The notes under the pieces are model-generated. The model made no database searches. It saw nothing but the letters and a program-made list of their open reading frames with translations, and was not told where the DNA came from. A stretch of DNA of 58,165 nucleotides, from positions 1-58,165 of the forward strand of contig JAQGKD010000081.1 in the NCBI GenBank assembly GCA_028290285.1, written 5' to 3'. Below are positions 8,601-16,920 of this stretch, one piece after another; position 1 is the stretch's first letter, and each line of letters begins with the position of its first letter. Both the position numbers and the translations under genes were made by a program. The stretch comes from Hyphomicrobiales bacterium (lineage in GTDB: Bacteria; Pseudomonadota; Alphaproteobacteria; Rhizobiales; Beijerinckiaceae).

Positions 8601-9372
8601 CCAGCGCGCAGTTCAGGCCGATAGCAAAGGGCTTTGCGTGGCGCAGCGAAATCCAGAAGGCGGCGGCTGTCTGGCCCGACAGCGTGCGGCCGGAGAGATC
8701 CGTGATCGTACCGGAAATGATGATCGGCAGCTTGCTTCCCGTCGCGGCGAAGGCGTCTTCGATGCCCGCGAGCGAGGCCTTCGCGTTCAGCGTGTCGAAG
8801 ATCGTCTCGATGAGCAGAAGGTCCGCGCCACCCTTGATGAGCCCCTGGGCTGCTTCTGCATAGGCCTTGCGCAGATCGTCGAAAGTGACGGCGCGGTAGC
8901 CGGGGTCGTTGACGTCGGGCGAGATCGATGCCGTGCGATTGGTCGGCCCGAGAGCGCCTGCCACGAAGCGGCGGCGGCCGTCCTTGGCTTGCGCGAGATC
9001 GGCGGCTTCGCGTGCGAGACGCGCGCCCTCGTGGTTGAGTTCGGCGGCGTAGCGTTCGAGGCCGTAATCGGCCTGCGCGATGGTGGTCGACGAGAATGTG
9101 TTGGTCTCGCAGATGTCGGCGCCCGCCAGAAAATAGGCGAGGTGGATCTCGCGGATCGCGTCCGGCTGCGTCAGGATCAGCAGGTCGTTGTTGCCGCGCA
9201 GGTCGCTCGGCCAGTCAGCGAAGCGCTCGCCCCGGAAGGCTGCTTCGTCGAAGCGGCGATCCTGGATCATGGTGCCCATCGCGCCATCGAGCACGAGAAT
9301 GCGCTCCTGTGCGAGGCGGGTCAGTTCACGGCGAATTTCAGCGCCATCGGCGCGGGGGTGATGCGTGTTCAT
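5623..9372 (-). CDS. metH: Cobalamin-dependent methionine synthase
   Basis: 1249 residues, close to the usual ~1230. It transfers the methyl group of 5-methyltetrahydrofolate to homocysteine through methylcobalamin. Modules in order: the homocysteine domain ([11 protein letters not shown], zinc-binding Cys in GLNCALG and GGCCGTTP), the pterin domain ([13 protein letters not shown]), the cap and B12 domain ([12 protein letters not shown] with the cobalt-ligating His, near residues 750-770), and the C-terminal AdoMet reactivation domain. The start ATG at 9372 lies 1 bp after the metF stop, so the genes are translationally linked. Longer upstream start choices would run into metF and are less likely. 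It is the third gene of the sahR-metF-metH operon. Confidence 0.98.
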   Translation of the reverse strand: MNTHHPRADGAEIRRELTRLAQERILVLDGAMGTMIQDRRFDEAAFRGERFADWPSDLRGNNDLLILTQPDAIREIHLAYFLAGADICETNTFSSTTIAQADYGLERYAAELNHEGARLAREAADLAQAKDGRRRFVAGALGPTNRTASISPDVNDPGYRAVTFDDLRKAYAEAAQGLIKGGADLLLIETIFDTLNAKASLAGIEDAFAATGSKLPIIISGTITDLSGRTLSGQTAAAFWISLRHAKPFAIGLNCALGAREMRQHVAELSRLADTFVVAYPNAGLPNEFGLYDESPEYMAGLVGEFADAGIVNIIGGCCGTTPHHIHALAKRVEGVAPRRPASVAPLLRLSGLEPFTLTSDIRFVNIGERTNVTGSARFRKLIKNGEFAAALDVARDQVANGAQIIDINMDEGLLESEKAMVDFLNLIAAEPDIARVPIMVDSSKFQIIESGLKCIQGKAVVNSISLKEGEAKFIADANVVRLYGAAVVVMAFDEQGQADTRERKVSICTRAYKILTEQVGFPPEDIIFDPNVFAVATGIEEHDNYGVDFIEATREIRATLPHVHISGGVSNLSFSFRGNEPVREAMHSVFLYHAIQAGMDMGIVNAGQLSVYEKIDPELREACEDVVLNRRSDSTERLLTIAEKYKGQGGEIKLKDLVWREQAVEKRLEHALVNGITEFVDVDVEEARLTSKRPLDVIEGPLMSGMNVVGDLFGAGKMFLPQVVKSARVMKQAVAWLMPYMEAEKALNGGSQRSTAGKILMATVKGDVHDIGKNIVGVVLACNNYEVIDLGVMVPAAKILEAAKREQVDAIGLSGLITPSLDEMCFVAAEMEREGFTMPLLIGGATTSRVHTAVKIHPNYAKGQAVYVTDASRAVGVVSALLAPDGNANYVDTIRAEYRKVADAHAKAEGDKKRLPLARARANAMKIDWSSHELTKPGFLGTRVFGTYDVGELVPYIDWTPFFQTWELKGRYPAILGDEKQGEAARQLFEDAQAMLKRIVDERWFQPKAVIGFWPAQSDGDDITLFQGESRSEKLATFFTLRQQLQRRDGRPNLALADFVAPASSGKKDYIGGFVVTAGAEEQKIAERFARANDDYGSIMVKALADRIAEAFAERMHERVRREFWGYAADEVLTNQQRIDEAYSGIRPAPGYPAQPDHTEKETLFRLLDAERRIGVKLTESFAMWPGSSVSGLYLANPESYYFGVAKVERDQVEDYAARKGMSIAEVERWLAPILNYNPVSLAMDAAE

Positions 9373-9373
9373 A

Positions 9374-10297
9374 TCAGGCAGCTTTCCCTTCGGGCCGCGG
9401 GCGGAGGTTATTGGCCCCCGCGCGAAGGCCGAGCAGGTGGCAGATCGCATAGACGAGATCCGCGCGGTTCATGGTATAGAAATGAAAATCCTCGATGCCC
9501 TCGTCGACCAGGTGAAGAACCTGTTCGGCGGCGACGGCTGCTGCGATGAGGCGTCTTGTGGCTGGATCGTCATCCAGTCCCTCGAAGCGATCGGCGAGCC
9601 ATTGCGGCACGGAAGCGCCCGTCCTGCGGGCAAAATTTGCGGTTTGCTTGAAATTCTGAACGGGCACGATGCCCGGTACGATCGGAATGTCGATGCCGCG
9701 CGCGCGAACGCGATCGACGTAACGCAGATAGGATTCATTCTCGAAAAAGAATTGCGTAATAGCACGTGTGGCGCCCGCATCCACCTTGGCTGCGAGTACG
9801 TCGATGTCGTCGTCCAGGTTACGGCTCTCCGGATGCTTTTCCGGATAGGCAGAGACCGAAACCTCGAAGTCGCCGAGCCTGCGAATGCCCGCGACCAGCG
9901 CGGTCGAGGTCTCGTAGCCGCCGGGATGGGCCCGGTAGGCCGTACCCAGACCGTCCTGCGGATCGCCGCGCAACGCCACTATATGCCGGACGCCCGCCTG
10001 TCCATAGGCGCGGACGACATCGTCCACTTCATCCTTCGTCGCGGCGACGCACGTGAGATGTGCAGCGGGCTTCAGGCTGGTTTCCTGAACAAGGCGCGAC
10101 ACTGTGGAATGGGTGCGTTCGCGCGTCGATCCGCCTGCGCCATAGGTCACGGACACGAAGCTCGGGTCGAGCGGCGCCAAGCGGTTGATGCACTCCCACA
10201 GGCTCGTTTCCATTTCCGGCGTCTTGGGCGGGAAAAATTCAAAGGAAACGCGAATTTGGGGCTTGCCGTTGCGACTCGGGCGCTGGGCGGAATTCAT
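9374..10297 (-). CDS. metF: 5,10-methylenetetrahydrofolate reductase
   Basis: 307 residues, the normal length for the bacterial FAD enzyme. It reduces 5,10-methylene-THF to 5-methyl-THF, the methyl donor used by the MetH encoded next to it. Family signatures: [14 protein letters not shown] near the N-terminus with the catalytic Glu, [27 protein letters not shown] and IVALRGDP, all for FAD and folate binding in the TIM barrel. The start codon overlaps the stop of sahR by one base (TGATG), a typical coupling arrangement. Confidence 0.98.
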   Translation of the reverse strand: MNSAQRPSRNGKPQIRVSFEFFPPKTPEMETSLWECINRLAPLDPSFVSVTYGAGGSTRERTHSTVSRLVQETSLKPAAHLTCVAATKDEVDDVVRAYGQAGVRHIVALRGDPQDGLGTAYRAHPGGYETSTALVAGIRRLGDFEVSVSAYPEKHPESRNLDDDIDVLAAKVDAGATRAITQFFFENESYLRYVDRVRARGIDIPIVPGIVPVQNFKQTANFARRTGASVPQWLADRFEGLDDDPATRRLIAAAVAAEQVLHLVDEGIEDFHFYTMNRADLVYAICHLLGLRAGANNLRPRPEGKAA

Positions 10298-11295
10298 CAG
10301 GCAACCTCACGATGGGAAATGGGCGTCAGATCCGAAATGATCCGTGGGTCGCGTCCGACCCAGAGCGAAACGGTGAGCTGGTCCTTCTTGTTCAGCGGGG
10401 TGAGATCGCGTTGCGACTCCACGTCGAGCCCGATGTCTTGCAGTAGAACCTCGACCTCTTCCCGCGCAAAGCCGAGACGGCGATGGGCGTGCTGCTCGCG
10501 CAGGAACTCATGCGTGTGGGGCGCGAAGTCGATGATGACGAGGCGGCCCTGCGGCCGCAACGTGCGCGCAGCCTCGCGAAGGGCGCGGCCGGGGTCGTCG
10601 AGATAGTGCAGGACCTGGTGCATGATGACGAGGTCGTAGGCATCGCGCTCCACGGGCAGGGCATAGATGTCACCCTGCCGCAGTTGCACGTTGCGGAGGC
10701 CCGCGTGGTCGAGGCGGCTGCGCGCCACGTTCAGCATGGCGGGGCTCTGGTCCACGCCCACGGCTCGCCCCGCGTAGGGCGCGACGAGCTCGAGCATGCG
10801 GCCGGTGCCCGTGCCGAGATCCAGCACGGCGTGGAGAGGGCGGTCGCCGATGATGTCGCTGATGGCGGCTTCGACCAGCTCTTCCGGCACGTGGAGCGAG
10901 CGGATGCGGTCCCATTGCGTTGCCTGATCGGCGAAATAACGTGCGGCCAGGTCGGCCCGGGCGCGGCGCACTTCAGCCAGCCGGCTGTGATCGGCTGCGA
11001 GGACCGGATCCGCCTTCTCGATGCGATCGACCAGTTCGCGCGCGATTTCTGCCAGTGCGCCGCGGTCGGCAAAGCGGAAGAACGCCCAGGCGCCTTCGCG
11101 ATGCCGCTCGATCAGTCCGGCCTCCACCAGCAGCTTCAGATGGCGTGAGATGCGCGGCTGAGACTGGCCGAGGATCGTCACCAGCTCGGTTACGGTCAGC
11201 TCCGCCTCGGCGAGCAGGGCGAGAAGACGCAGGCGCGTGATCTCGCCGGCAGCCTCCAGGGCCGCAATGACCTGCGGCAGGGGGGCTCTGGTCAT
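10297..11295 (-). CDS. sahR: ArsR-family regulator fused to a SAM-dependent methyltransferase domain (SahR type)
   Basis: 332 residues from the ATG at 11295, which has GGAGGG 7 nt upstream. Residues 10-80 are an ArsR winged helix (recognition helix QSQPRISRHLKLL). Residues 150-280 are a class I methyltransferase fold with SAM motif VLDLGTGTGRML. Proteobacterial SahR proteins have exactly this architecture: the methyltransferase-like domain senses S-adenosylhomocysteine and the regulator represses SAM-recycling genes such as metF and metH. Here it is the first gene of an operon with both, and a 16-bp palindrome covers the promoter. The functional name rests on architecture and context; whether the second domain retains catalysis is unknown. 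Confidence 0.88.
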   Translation of the reverse strand: MTRAPLPQVIAALEAAGEITRLRLLALLAEAELTVTELVTILGQSQPRISRHLKLLVEAGLIERHREGAWAFFRFADRGALAEIARELVDRIEKADPVLAADHSRLAEVRRARADLAARYFADQATQWDRIRSLHVPEELVEAAISDIIGDRPLHAVLDLGTGTGRMLELVAPYAGRAVGVDQSPAMLNVARSRLDHAGLRNVQLRQGDIYALPVERDAYDLVIMHQVLHYLDDPGRALREAARTLRPQGRLVIIDFAPHTHEFLREQHAHRRLGFAREEVEVLLQDIGLDVESQRDLTPLNKKDQLTVSLWVGRDPRIISDLTPISHREVA

Positions 11296-11332
11296 TGGTA
11301 TCCCTCCGGGCCGACTCGAGGCGGTTGCAGAT

Positions 11333-11370
11333 ATAAAGATATCTTTATGCGTCACGCAGGCCGGATGCAA
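11333..11370 (-). promoter_or_regulatory. sahR-metF-metH promoter with a 16-bp palindromic operator
   Basis: ATAAAGATATCTTTAT at 11333-11348 is a perfect palindrome. On the minus strand TTGCAT (11370-11365) and TAAAGA (11347-11342) form a -35/-10 pair with a 17-nt spacer, so the palindrome covers the -10 box. This is where an ArsR-type repressor would act; autoregulation by SahR is the natural reading. Confidence 0.75.
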
Positions 11371-11472
11371 ATGGTTTCTGAGGGTCCGCTGCTGGCTCGA
11401 TCCCGCCGGCGTCGTGTCCCTACGAAGCGGGCCATCAGAAAAGCACCTTTACTCCCAATGGATTAGCGCGCC

Positions 11473-11487
11473 CTAACCATTCATTAA
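11473..11487 (+). promoter_or_regulatory. CtrA-like box upstream of mraZ
   Basis: CTAA (11473-11476), seven bases, TTAA (11484-11487): one mismatch from TTAA-N7-TTAA. A further TTAAC lies at 11490-11494. It is about 60 bp upstream of the mraZ -35 element. CtrA is known to control division genes in Caulobacter, which gives it plausibility. Confidence 0.35.
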
Positions 11488-11547
11488 TGTTAACAGGGGC
11501 TAATGAAGTGAAGGACAGGACTGTCCCGAAATGACTCGCCACTCACA

Positions 11548-11587
11548 TTGACGCCCATATAGTCCCATGCTATCCCAAATCATCCCG
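11548..11587 (+). promoter_or_regulatory. mraZ (dcw) promoter overlapping four MraZ-type direct repeats
   Basis: TTGACG (11548-11553) and TATCCC (11571-11576) are spaced by 17 nt. Superimposed are GCCCA, TCCCA, TCCCA and TCCCG at 11553, 11563, 11573 and 11583, an exact 10-bp pitch. On the other strand these are TGGG repeats, the pattern bound by MraZ in E. coli. Binding would block RNA polymerase. Confidence 0.75.
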
Positions 11588-11735
11588 TTTGGAGTTTCGG
11601 TTTACGTTGCGTTTCCCACCTGTCGCGAAGCTCCTTCGCGGACCGGGAAGGGTGCGTGCGCCGGTTTCAAAGGGGATGCGTGTCACGGCCCGGTCGGAGA
11701 GCTGATGCTCGAAGCCCAGGCGTTGGAATGGCGTT

Positions 11736-12224
11736 TTGGACCGCTTCGTCTCGCACTTCACCAACCGGCTCGATGCGAAGGGCCGGGTCTCGATACCGGC
11801 CACGTTTCGAGCGGTGCTGGCGCGCGATGGATTCGAAGGTCTCTACGTCCATCCTTCTCTCGACGCGCAAGCGGTCGACTGCGGAGGCCATGCGCTTCTG
11901 AAGGAGATCGACGGGCTGCTGAATACGCTCTCACCCTATTCGGAGGAGCGCGATCTCTTCTCGACGGCCCTTCTGGGCACGAGCGAAATCCTGAAGGTGG
12001 ACACGGAGGGCCGGGTCGTCCTGACGGAAAGCGTAAAGGCCTATGCGGGGCTCACCACCGAGGTGACTTTCGTGGGGCAGGGACACAAGTTTCAAATCTG
12101 GGAGCCGAGCCGCTTCCGTGCGCATCTGGACGAGGCCAGAGACCGGGTGCGCGACCTGCGGAAACAGCTCAGTGCCAGACACGCGGCAGCGGATCAGCCG
12201 CGATCTCAAGGAGCACGGGAATGA
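11736..12224 (+). CDS. mraZ: Transcriptional regulator MraZ
   Basis: 162 residues, starting at TTG 11736. MraZ is a ring-forming DNA-binding protein that regulates its own cluster. The duplicated SpoVT/AbrB-like half-sites are visible: DAKGRVSIP near residue 13 and DTEGRVVL near residue 89, both with the conserved D-x-x-G-R. The N-terminus [17 protein letters not shown] matches the family, which sets the TTG start; an ATG a few bases upstream is out of frame. First gene of the dcw cluster, overlapping rsmH by 4 nt (ATGA). Autoregulation through the upstream repeats is likely. Confidence 0.96.
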   Translation: MDRFVSHFTNRLDAKGRVSIPATFRAVLARDGFEGLYVHPSLDAQAVDCGGHALLKEIDGLLNTLSPYSEERDLFSTALLGTSEILKVDTEGRVVLTESVKAYAGLTTEVTFVGQGHKFQIWEPSRFRAHLDEARDRVRDLRKQLSARHAAADQPRSQGARE

Positions 12225-13261
12225 AGCGGGGCCGCGGCGAGCAGACTTCTCTCGCCGCAGGCGGACCGGCCCGGCACGTTCCCGTGCTCCTCGATGAGGT
12301 CCTCAATGCGCTGGATGTGCATGAGGGCGGTCTCTATCTCGACGGTACATTCGGCGCCGGCGGGTACACGCAGGCCATTCTCGCGTGCCCAGGTACGCGC
12401 GTTCTCGCGCTCGACCGCGATCCCGACGCCATTTCGGCAGGGCAGGGTCTGGTGGCCGAGTACGGCGGCCGCCTGATGCTCGAACAGGCGCGGTTCAGCA
12501 CCTGCGCCGACGTCGCGCGGCGTCTCGGCCTCGGCTTGTTCGATGGCGCGACCTTCGACATCGGGGTGTCCTCGATGCAGCTCGATCAGGCGGCGCGCGG
12601 ATTTTCGTTCCGCTTCGAAGGCCCGCTCGACATGCGCATGGAGCAGTCCGGGCGCAGCGCGGCCGACATCGTCAATTTGGCCGACGAAGAAGAGCTGGCG
12701 GATATCCTTTATTATTACGGAGAGGAACGTGCGTCGCGGCGCATCGCGCGCGCCATCGTTCACGACCGCGAGGCGAAGCCCTTCACGACGACGCGCGAGC
12801 TGGCCGAGTTGCTTGGTCGCCTGCTGCCGTCGCGGCCCACCGACATCAATCCCGCGACGCGCACGTTCCAGGCGTTGCGTATCGCCGTGAACGACGAACT
12901 CGGCGAATTGGTGAAGGCGCTGTCGGGCGCCGAGGAAATGCTGGCGCCGGGCGGACGACTGGCCGTCGTCAGTTTCCATTCGCTGGAAGATCGGATCGTG
13001 AAGCAGTTCCTCTCGCTGCGATCGAATCGCGGGCAGGCGCGCTCGCGTCTGCTGCCGGGAGAGCCGGTGCCGCCGCCCTCCACGTTCACGCTGCAGGGCA
13101 AGCAGCCGGTGACGGCGGGCCATGCCGAAACACATGAGAATCCCCGCTCCCGTTCGGCGCGCCTTCGCATGGGCGTGCGTACGGACGTCGCGCCCCTGGG
13201 CATCGATGCTGCCCTGAAGGCATTGGCCAGCCTTCCCGTTCATCCGGCGAGAGGACGCTGA
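12221..13261 (+). CDS. rsmH: 16S rRNA (cytosine-1402 N4)-methyltransferase
   Basis: 346 residues. It methylates N4 of C1402 in 16S rRNA using SAM, fine-tuning the ribosomal P site. Signatures: [13 protein letters not shown] at the N-terminus, the SAM-binding loop [11 protein letters not shown] near residues 45-55, LDRDPDAI, and [19 protein letters not shown]. The length is slightly above the E. coli enzyme (313). It starts within the mraZ stop and ends 1 bp before ftsL, as usual for the second gene of the dcw cluster. Confidence 0.97.
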   Translation: MKRGRGEQTSLAAGGPARHVPVLLDEVLNALDVHEGGLYLDGTFGAGGYTQAILACPGTRVLALDRDPDAISAGQGLVAEYGGRLMLEQARFSTCADVARRLGLGLFDGATFDIGVSSMQLDQAARGFSFRFEGPLDMRMEQSGRSAADIVNLADEEELADILYYYGEERASRRIARAIVHDREAKPFTTTRELAELLGRLLPSRPTDINPATRTFQALRIAVNDELGELVKALSGAEEMLAPGGRLAVVSFHSLEDRIVKQFLSLRSNRGQARSRLLPGEPVPPPSTFTLQGKQPVTAGHAETHENPRSRSARLRMGVRTDVAPLGIDAALKALASLPVHPARGR

Positions 13262-13262
13262 C

Positions 13263-13661
13263 ATGCTGCGCTATCTCAACGTCTTCGCCATCGTGCTCCT
13301 CGTCGGCTCGGCGCTCTATGCCTATTCGATCAAGTACGAGACGATTTTGTTTTCCGAGCAGATCGTGAAGGTGCAGCATTCGATCGATCGCGAGCAGGAT
13401 CGCATCGGTATGCTCCGCGCCGAATGGGCTTATCTGACGCGCCCCGAGCGGCTGCAGGCGCTGGCCGACAAGCATCTCGACTTGCAGCAGCTGGGTACGG
13501 ACCAGATCGTGCGCAGCGCCGCGCAATTGCCCGACCAGCCGCCGAAGGTGGACACGATCGGCCGCAAGCTGGAGGCGCTCGGCCTGTCCGAGCCCACCAA
13601 TACGCCGCGCGATCTCAGCAATGCTGCGAACGATGTCACTCCGTCTGCGAGGCCGCGATGA
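13263..13661 (+). CDS. ftsL: Cell division protein FtsL
   Basis: 132 residues. A small bitopic divisome protein that with FtsB and FtsQ activates FtsW/FtsI. An N-terminal transmembrane helix (FAIVLLVGSALYAYSI, about residues 8-23) is followed by a periplasmic coiled coil (SEQIVKVQHSIDREQDRIGML) and the conserved EWAYLTRPERLQALADKHL. The call rests on this motif and on its position between rsmH and ftsI. The stop overlaps the ftsI start by 4 nt. Confidence 0.93.
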   Translation: MLRYLNVFAIVLLVGSALYAYSIKYETILFSEQIVKVQHSIDREQDRIGMLRAEWAYLTRPERLQALADKHLDLQQLGTDQIVRSAAQLPDQPPKVDTIGRKLEALGLSEPTNTPRDLSNAANDVTPSARPR

Positions 13662-15463
13662 GCCGTCCCGACACGAACGATCCGCAGGGCCATGCGGGAC
13701 TGCATGTCACGATCATCGAGGAGGCAGCGCCGCTTCCGCGCACCAGCCGCGTCATGCGCGTCATGCGCAATCTCATGCGCACGCGCATCGACAAAAGCAC
13801 GCGACGTATTCGCATGGTTGCGGGCGGCTTCATCCTTCTCTACGCGATCATCGGCGGCAAGCTGCTCTATCTCGGGATGAAGCCTGATCCGCAAAGCCTA
13901 CGGCGCGCCGCGTCCGAAGCAGTCTCTGCCGCGCGCCCCGATGTGCTCGACCGCAACGGAGAAGTGCTCGCAGCCGACGTGAAAACCATGTCGATCTTCG
14001 CCGAGCCGCGCCGCATCATCGACAAGGACGAGGCCGTCGAATTGCTGACGGCGGTGCTGCCGGGCGTCGATGCGCGCGAGTTGCGCGACCGGCTTGCGTC
14101 CCGCAAGGGCTTCGTCTGGGTCAAGCGCGCCGTGAGCCCATCCGAGCGGCAGGAAGTGTTTCGCCTCGGCCTGCCGGGCGTCGGATTTTTGCCCGAGAAC
14201 AAACGCGTCTATCCCAACGGACCCATCGCGGCTCACATTCTCGGCTTCACCAATGTCGACAATATCGGCATCGCGGGAATCGAGAAATACATCGACAATC
14301 AGGGCCTCGGCGACCTGAACAAGGCCGGCTTCCAGATGAGCCAGGCGGACCTGAAGCCCATTCGCCTTTCCATCGACCTGCGAGTGACGCACGCCGTGCG
14401 CGACGAACTCGCCAAGGGCATCGAGCGCTACAAGGCCAAGGGCGGCGCGGCGGCGATCATGGATGTGACGACCGGCGAAGTGATCGCGCTTGCGTCGTTG
14501 CCCGATTACGACCCGAACAATCCGGTCGATGCGCTCGATCCCAATCGCATCAACCGCATGTCGGTCGGAGTGTTCGAGATGGGCTCGACGTTCAAGGCGC
14601 TCACGCTTGCGATGGCGCTGGATGCCAACCGCATCGGCCTGCGCTCCAGCATCGACGCGCGCGGCACGCTGCGCTACGGCCGCTTCCAGATCCACGACTA
14701 TCATGCCCAGAACCGTGCCCTGTCGGTGCCGGAGGTGTTCACCTATTCGTCCAACATCGGGACGGCCCGCATTGCGCTCATGATGGGCGTGGACGCGCAC
14801 AAGGCGTTCTTGCGCAAGCTCGGACAGCTTGACCGCATCAAGACGGAAATCGAGAGCGCGGAGCCCATCGTCCCCAAGAACTGGGGCGAATTGAACACGA
14901 TGACCATTGCCTTCGGTCACGGTCTCGCTGTTGCCCCATTGCAGGCGATGATGGCGGTTGCTGCGCTTTCGAATGGTGGGCTCATGATGACGCCCACTTT
15001 CTTGAAACGCAGCGAAGAGGATGCCAAGAAAGACGCCACACGGGTCATTCGTGCCGACACAAGCGAAGCAATGCGATATCTCATGCGCCTCAATGCCGAG
15101 ACCGGGTCCGCGAAATCCATCGATATCAAGGGCTATTACGCTGGCGGCAAGACGGGCACGGCCAATAAGGTCGTGAACGGGCGCTATTCCAACGACCGTG
15201 TGTTCACGACCTTCACTGCGATTACGCCAGCCGACAAGCCGAAATACCTGTACCTGACCGTCATGGACGAACCGCAGGGAACGCCGGAAACAAAGGGTTT
15301 CCGTACCGCTGCCTGGAACTCCGGCGCCGTCACGGGCAAGCTGATCGAGCGGACGGGACCGATGCTCGGCGTGCCGCCGCGCCTCGAATTACCGACCCAG
15401 CCATTCCCGCTTCTTGCCAGGCTCGGCATCGGCATCAATGCTGCCGGGAGCCTGACGCATTGA
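13658..15463 (+). CDS. ftsI: Peptidoglycan D,D-transpeptidase FtsI (PBP3)
   Basis: 601 residues. The septal transpeptidase that cross-links peptidoglycan. A cytoplasmic N-terminus with many Arg is followed by one membrane helix (GGFILLYAIIGGKLLYLG, about residues 56-73), the pedestal domain and the penicillin-binding domain. The three active-site motifs are visible: S-T-F-K in EMGSTFKALT, S-S-N in YSSNIGTA and K-T-G in GGKTGTANK. ATG at 13658 overlaps the ftsL stop, and the gene ends within the start of murE. Confidence 0.98.
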   Translation: MSRPDTNDPQGHAGLHVTIIEEAAPLPRTSRVMRVMRNLMRTRIDKSTRRIRMVAGGFILLYAIIGGKLLYLGMKPDPQSLRRAASEAVSAARPDVLDRNGEVLAADVKTMSIFAEPRRIIDKDEAVELLTAVLPGVDARELRDRLASRKGFVWVKRAVSPSERQEVFRLGLPGVGFLPENKRVYPNGPIAAHILGFTNVDNIGIAGIEKYIDNQGLGDLNKAGFQMSQADLKPIRLSIDLRVTHAVRDELAKGIERYKAKGGAAAIMDVTTGEVIALASLPDYDPNNPVDALDPNRINRMSVGVFEMGSTFKALTLAMALDANRIGLRSSIDARGTLRYGRFQIHDYHAQNRALSVPEVFTYSSNIGTARIALMMGVDAHKAFLRKLGQLDRIKTEIESAEPIVPKNWGELNTMTIAFGHGLAVAPLQAMMAVAALSNGGLMMTPTFLKRSEEDAKKDATRVIRADTSEAMRYLMRLNAETGSAKSIDIKGYYAGGKTGTANKVVNGRYSNDRVFTTFTAITPADKPKYLYLTVMDEPQGTPETKGFRTAAWNSGAVTGKLIERTGPMLGVPPRLELPTQPFPLLARLGIGINAAGSLTH

Positions 15464-16920
15464 CGCGCCTGCACGAGATCCTCGACCGGATCGGCCTTTG
15501 CGACCTGCCTGACGGGTGCGGCGATATCGACATCGTCGACGTGGCCGCCGACAGCCGCGCCGTCGTGCCCGGAAGCCTGTTCTTTGCAGTCGCGGGCACC
15601 AGGAGCGACGGGCTTTCCTTCGCCAGCGCTGCGGTCCGGCAGGGGGCTGTCGCCATCGTAGGCGAGCGCGCGCCTGAAGCGCCGCTGTCACCGGCCATCT
15701 TCATTCGCGTGCCCGACGCCCGCGCTGCGCTGGCGCTCGCGGCATCGGCTCTTCATCCGCGCCAGCCCGGAACAATCGTGGCTGTGACGGGCACGAGCGG
15801 CAAGACGTCTGTCGCGGCCTTCACGCGCCAGATCTGGGTGCGGCTGGGCCTCTCGGCTGCCGCGCTGGGCACGACCGGCGTCGTCGCGCCTTCGGGCTCG
15901 ACATATGGCTCGCTGACGACGCCCGATCCCGTCACACTGCATCGCATCGTCGATGGCCTGGCGGGCGAGGGCGTGGATCACCTGGTCCTCGAAGCCTCTT
16001 CGCATGGGCTCGACCAGCGGCGGCTGGACGGACTGAAGATCGCAGCCGGCGCCTTCACCAATCTTTCACGCGATCATCTCGATTATCATCCCGATCTCGC
16101 CTGCTATCTGGCTGCCAAGCTGCGTCTGTTCGACACTCTGCTGGCGTCCGGCGCGGCTGCGGTCGTCAATGCCGACAGCGATGTGGCGGATCAGGTGATC
16201 GCAGCGGCGCGGACGCGCGGCCTTCGCCTGTTCACGGTCGGTCGCGCGGGTGCCGACCTGACGCTCGTTTCGCTTGTGTCGGAGCCCGATGCCAATCGCA
16301 TCGTGGTGCGTCATGCCGGCCGCGATCACGCATTGCACGTGCCGCTGGCGGGCGATTTCATGGTCTCCAATGCGCTCGTTGCGGCGGGGCTCTGCATTGC
16401 CACCGGCAGCGCGCCTGACGATGTGCTTGCAGCGCTGGAACATCTCAGCGGTGCGCCGGGAAGGCTCGAACGTGTCGGGGACAAACAGGGCGCGCCCGTC
16501 TTCGTCGATTACGCGCACAAGCCCGACGCTTTGGAAAAAGTGCTCGATGCGCTGCGGCCTCTCGCGCGCGGTCGCCTGATGGTCGTGTTCGGTTGCGGCG
16601 GCGATCGCGATGCCGGAAAGCGGCCTCTGATGGGGGAGATCGCGTCGCGTCTGGCCGATGTCGTCATCGTCACCGACGATAATCCGCGTTCCGAAAATCC
16701 GGCTGCGATCCGCGCGGCCATTCTCGCCGCTGCGCCCGGCGCGCTCGAGATCGGCGACCGCGGCGCGGCCATCAAGGCTGCCGTCGAAATGCTTCGCGCA
16801 GGCGATGTTCTCGTCGTCGCAGGCAAGGGGCATGAGACCGGGCAACTGATCGGCCGCGAGACATTGCCCTTTTCGGATCACGAGGCGGTGCGTGCCGCAT
16901 TGAAGGAGAATGCCGCATGA
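15460..16920 (+). CDS. murE: UDP-MurNAc-tripeptide synthetase (meso-diaminopimelate adding)
   Basis: 486 residues with a TTG start overlapping the ftsI stop (TTGA). A cytoplasmic ATP-dependent ligase adding the third residue to UDP-MurNAc-L-Ala-D-Glu. Motifs: substrate domain VAADSRAVVPGSLFFAVAG, ATP loop VTGTSGKTS near residue 110, HLVLEASSHGLDQRR, and DDNPR near residue 405. The DNPR signature marks enzymes that add meso-diaminopimelate, expected for a Gram-negative. The low-efficiency TTG start suggests translation depends on coupling to ftsI. Confidence 0.98.
   Translation: MTRLHEILDRIGLCDLPDGCGDIDIVDVAADSRAVVPGSLFFAVAGTRSDGLSFASAAVRQGAVAIVGERAPEAPLSPAIFIRVPDARAALALAASALHPRQPGTIVAVTGTSGKTSVAAFTRQIWVRLGLSAAALGTTGVVAPSGSTYGSLTTPDPVTLHRIVDGLAGEGVDHLVLEASSHGLDQRRLDGLKIAAGAFTNLSRDHLDYHPDLACYLAAKLRLFDTLLASGAAAVVNADSDVADQVIAAARTRGLRLFTVGRAGADLTLVSLVSEPDANRIVVRHAGRDHALHVPLAGDFMVSNALVAAGLCIATGSAPDDVLAALEHLSGAPGRLERVGDKQGAPVFVDYAHKPDALEKVLDALRPLARGRLMVVFGCGGDRDAGKRPLMGEIASRLADVVIVTDDNPRSENPAAIRAAILAAAPGALEIGDRGAAIKAAVEMLRAGDVLVVAGKGHETGQLIGRETLPFSDHEAVRAALKENAA

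Larger units (their letters stand above)
11296..11735. other. Divergent regulatory region between sahR-metF-metH and the dcw cluster
   Basis: 440 bp with no gene. It holds, in order, the sahR operator/promoter, a CtrA-like box, a short inverted repeat GGACAG-GA-CTGTCC (11513-11526), the mraZ promoter with its 10-bp repeats, and a leader hairpin CGCGAAG-CTC-CTTCGCG (11624-11640) in the mraZ 5' UTR. Confidence 0.7.
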
